From Alphaproteobacteria bacterium (GTDB taxonomy: Bacteria > Pseudomonadota > Alphaproteobacteria > Sphingomonadales > Sphingomonadaceae): a stretch of 6,781 bases of DNA. The DNA is taken from positions 1-6,781 of the forward strand of contig JAHJWA010000041.1 in assembly GCA_018828205.1 (NCBI GenBank), in the 5' to 3' direction. The notes under the pieces are model-generated. The model saw only the letters and a list, made by a program, of their open reading frames with translations. It did not search any database and was not told the origin of the DNA. The position numbers and the translations under genes were made by a program. Shown piece by piece: positions 4,737 through 6,781 of the stretch (positions are counted from its first letter, which is position 1; every line of letters starts with the position of its first letter).

Positions 4737-6596
4737 ATGGACAGGCTAGGCGGCATTTTCGGCTCGCGCGGAGCGTATGACGACGAGCCCGACTATTCCG
4801 GCCCCGACTCTTCCGGCGACGATTCGTCCGGGCCCGGTTTCCACGGCGACGACGAGGAGCCGATCCACGAGGGACCGCCCTCGCCGGTGGGGCAGGACGA
4901 GCGCCGGATGCAGGTGCGCGCCTACAACCACTGGTCGAGCCTGCTCGCGGACCGCAACTTCCCCTCGATCGAGGATCTCGATCCCGCCTCGCTCAAGGAT
5001 TTCGGGCCCTATTCGGTGCTGCTCGATTTCACGCAAGGGGTGGAAAACCCCGCGGTGGAATATCTCGGCGAACAATTGGCGGAGGAGTGCAGCGCGCAGG
5101 ACGCGATCGATGCGGTCTCGGAAATCCCCGCGCGCTCGCTGCTCAGCCGGATCACCGATCATTACATGCAGATCCTCGCCAATCAGGCGCCGATCGGTTT
5201 CGAGGCGGAATTCGTCAACCAGCGCGGCGCCACCGCGCTCTATCGCGGTATCCTGCTGCCCTATTCGAGCGACGACGAGACGATCGATTTCATCTTCGGG
5301 GTGATCAATTGGAAGGAGGTCGCCGACCAGCAGACCGCCGACGAACTGCTGCTCGAGATCGGCCAGGCGCTCGAGGCCGACGCCGCGGCGGATGCCGATG
5401 CGGACGCCGATGAGAATGCCGATGAGAACGGGCGCGATAGGGGCGCGCACGACGTGCTGGTGCTCAAACAGCCGGTGCTGCGGCACCGCGACGCAGACGA
5501 ATTGCCCGTGCCGGCCTTCGGCGGCGGCGGGCAGGACCGGACCGAGTGGCCGGTGCAGCAATGGGATGATGAAGAGGGCGAGGAGGACGAGGAGGACGAG
5601 GACGACTCCGCCCAGAGCGAATGGAATCGCACCGCCATCGGCGAGACCGCGCGCGATTACGGGCTCGACGACGATTACGACGAACCCGAACTCGAGGATG
5701 TCGACGATGTCGTCGATCCGCTGGCCGACGACAGCGTCGGGGCGGGGCTGTCCTCGCTGATCGGACGCGGGGTCAAGCCGCGCCCGACGCTCGAACTGCC
5801 CTCGGCCTATGACGAGGACGACGCGCCGCCGGTGCCGCAGGCCTATGAGCCCGAAACACCGCCGCCCGGGTCCGGCTTCGTCCCCGCCGCGGCGCTTTCG
5901 ACCGACAGCTCCGATGCGGACCATGACGAGTTCGACATCGACGGATTCGAATCCGGTGAAGCGCAGCACGAGCCCGCGCGCCCGGGCGAGGCGGAAGGTC
6001 TCTACGACTGTCTCGCCGCCGCGCGCGAACTGGCGCTGGCCGCGAGTTCGACCGAGGACCGCAGCCGCGATGCGCTCTACCAGGCGGTCGGCCGCGCCTA
6101 TGATTTCAGCATCGAGGCGGCCGCCGATCCCGAGGGCTTCCGGGAGCTGATCGCCGACAGCGGCCTGAAGGTTCAGGAACGCGCGCCGATGACCCCGGTG
6201 GTCAAGCTCGTGTTCGGCGCCGATTACGACAAGACCCGCGTCACCGAATACGCCGCGGTGCTGAGCCATGCGCACCGGCTGCAGGTCGAGCGGGGCTCGC
6301 TCGCGCGCTATCTCGGCGAGGCCGAGGGCGGGCTCAAGGGCGTGGTCCAGGCCGAGCGCCGCGCGCGCCGCGAGGAGGCGGGCGAAAAGGTCGACGACCG
6401 CGCGAGCCTGCGCGAGTCGCTGGCGACGAGGCTGCGCGGCATCGAACCGGTCGGCTTCGAGGACCTCGCCCCCGATGGGCCCGAATTCGCGCTGGTGATG
6501 GTCCGGCGGACCGAGGATGGCGAATTGTCGGTCTTGGGCGAGATTCCCGAGGATGTCCCGCTGCTCGAACGCGCCGCGCGCAAATTGCTCGCCTGA
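4737..6596 (+). CDS. PAS_5-like domain protein with long acidic linker and unrecognised C-terminal domain
   Basis: The protein has 619 residues from the ATG at 4737. An ATG at 4707 would add ten residues, but those codons include three GCA and a TTT, unlike the G/C-ending usage downstream; neither start has a good Shine-Dalgarno sequence. Residues 1-52 are acidic and Ser/Gly-rich. Residues about 54-200 resemble PAS_5 of alphaproteobacteria: YNHWSSLLADRNFPSIEDLDP at 63-83, minus its first letter a family-typical opening, and a closing IDFIFGVINWKE at 183-194. Residues about 200-415 are low complexity and acidic, with ADAD/ADEN repeats (218-231) and an E/D run (277-290). Residues about 418-619 form a separate, probably helical domain with TPVVKLVFGADYDKTRVTEY (486-505) and basic RRARREE (541-547), ending in a short strand-rich tail. 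No signal peptide, membrane segment, kinase or output domain is seen. It is probably a soluble sensory or scaffold protein. The function is unknown. Confidence 0.85.
   Translation: MDRLGGIFGSRGAYDDEPDYSGPDSSGDDSSGPGFHGDDEEPIHEGPPSPVGQDERRMQVRAYNHWSSLLADRNFPSIEDLDPASLKDFGPYSVLLDFTQGVENPAVEYLGEQLAEECSAQDAIDAVSEIPARSLLSRITDHYMQILANQAPIGFEAEFVNQRGATALYRGILLPYSSDDETIDFIFGVINWKEVADQQTADELLLEIGQALEADAAADADADADENADENGRDRGAHDVLVLKQPVLRHRDADELPVPAFGGGGQDRTEWPVQQWDDEEGEEDEEDEDDSAQSEWNRTAIGETARDYGLDDDYDEPELEDVDDVVDPLADDSVGAGLSSLIGRGVKPRPTLELPSAYDEDDAPPVPQAYEPETPPPGSGFVPAAALSTDSSDADHDEFDIDGFESGEAQHEPARPGEAEGLYDCLAAARELALAASSTEDRSRDALYQAVGRAYDFSIEAAADPEGFRELIADSGLKVQERAPMTPVVKLVFGADYDKTRVTEYAAVLSHAHRLQVERGSLARYLGEAEGGLKGVVQAERRARREEAGEKVDDRASLRESLATRLRGIEPVGFEDLAPDGPEFALVMVRRTEDGELSVLGEIPEDVPLLERAARKLLA
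5394..5429 (+). repeat. Three 12-bp tandem repeats inside the PAS protein gene
   Basis: Three units, GCCGATGCGGAC, GCCGATGAGAAT and GCCGATGAGAAC, lie head to tail and encode ADAD-ADEN-ADEN. Being a multiple of 3 bp, copy-number change would keep the frame and alter only the length of the acidic linker. A second run of 9-bp GAGGAGGAC-like units at 5580-5606 encodes the E/D run. Confidence 0.7.
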
Positions 6597-6698
6597 CGCG
6601 CGAGCCAAAGCGATCGACGGCAACAACCACCTCGTCTTGGCCGCAGATAGCGGAACCAGGGGCTATCCAGCCGCGAATCGCCAAGCTAGCGCGACAGG

Positions 6699-6781
6699 AT
6701 GGCCCTGTTCCCCACCAAGCCCGTGCGCATCCAGCCCTATTTCGGCTATCGCAACCGCGAGCGGCTGACGATCTCGGCGCG
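6699..6781 (+). CDS. Start of a probable App1/DUF2183-family protein (3' end outside window)
   Basis: Only 27 codons and two bases are visible, beginning MALFPTKPVRIQPYFGYR and continuing NRERLTISA. The V-R-I-x-P-Y-x-G-Y-x-x-x-E-R-L pattern resembles the N-terminal strand region of bacterial proteins with an App1/DUF2183 (phosphatidate-phosphatase-like) domain. The catalytic motifs would lie beyond the edge, so the family is a tentative match from memory. There is no signal peptide in the visible part. No Shine-Dalgarno sequence is clear; a CTAGCG 7 nt before the ATG could be a -10 element of a leaderless message. It lies 102 nt after the PAS gene on the same strand. Confidence 0.5.
   Translation, partial: MALFPTKPVRIQPYFGYRNRERLTISA

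Noticed and set aside
6587..6605. Inverted repeat GCTCGC-N7-GCGAGC around the stop codon of the PAS protein gene.
   Set aside because: It overlaps the coding end and is followed by CAAAG rather than a T-run.
4746..6626. A 626-codon open frame on the minus strand covering almost the whole PAS protein gene.
   Set aside because: Its product shows no recognisable domain, while the plus-strand product has a PAS_5-like domain and natural composition. Strong G/C bias at third positions commonly opens such antisense frames.

Overview
The window is GC-rich, densely coded DNA from an alphaproteobacterium, most likely a sphingomonad (Sphingomonadaceae or Erythrobacteraceae). The case rests on gene content: an MmcB-family repair protein behind an alphaproteobacterial-type SOS box, an ECF sigma/RskA-like anti-sigma pair, a PAS_5-like protein, a DUF2141 protein and a sterol-desaturase-family enzyme. 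Codon third positions are strongly G/C, so long antisense shadow reading frames are common. No genus can be named from the sequence alone.

Left block, 1-2208, all on the minus strand. In transcription order it holds a tRNA-Arg(CCG), an ECF sigma factor, a membrane anti-sigma factor that overlaps it by 8 nt, and then, after a 231-bp gap, the 5' part of a secreted YadA-head-repeat (trimeric-autotransporter-like) protein that runs off the left edge. The gap holds a weak terminator, a candidate ECF promoter with a GCATCC -35 element, and a leader with two hairpins. The simplest reading is a cell-surface signalling unit in which the sigma/anti-sigma pair controls the adhesin-like gene. A hairpin also covers the sigma gene's ribosome binding site.

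Middle block, 2334-4621, plus strand: a small helical protein of unknown function; mmcB, a PD-(D/E)XK-like DNA repair protein preceded by a one-mismatch GTTC-N7-GTTC LexA box; and a two-gene unit in which a sterol desaturase/fatty acid hydroxylase-family membrane enzyme is translationally coupled (ATGA) to a secreted DUF2141 protein.

Right block, 4622-6781, plus strand: a large, very acidic protein with an N-terminal PAS_5-like domain, a long disordered D/E-rich middle and an unrecognised conserved-looking C-terminal domain. After it comes the first 27 codons of a gene that resembles the N-terminus of App1/DUF2183-family proteins and is cut by the window edge.

The strongest candidates for new biology are the ECF/anti-sigma/YadA-like surface module with its structured leaders, and the PAS-acidic-linker-unknown-domain protein. 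No mobile element, CRISPR array or integrase was seen.
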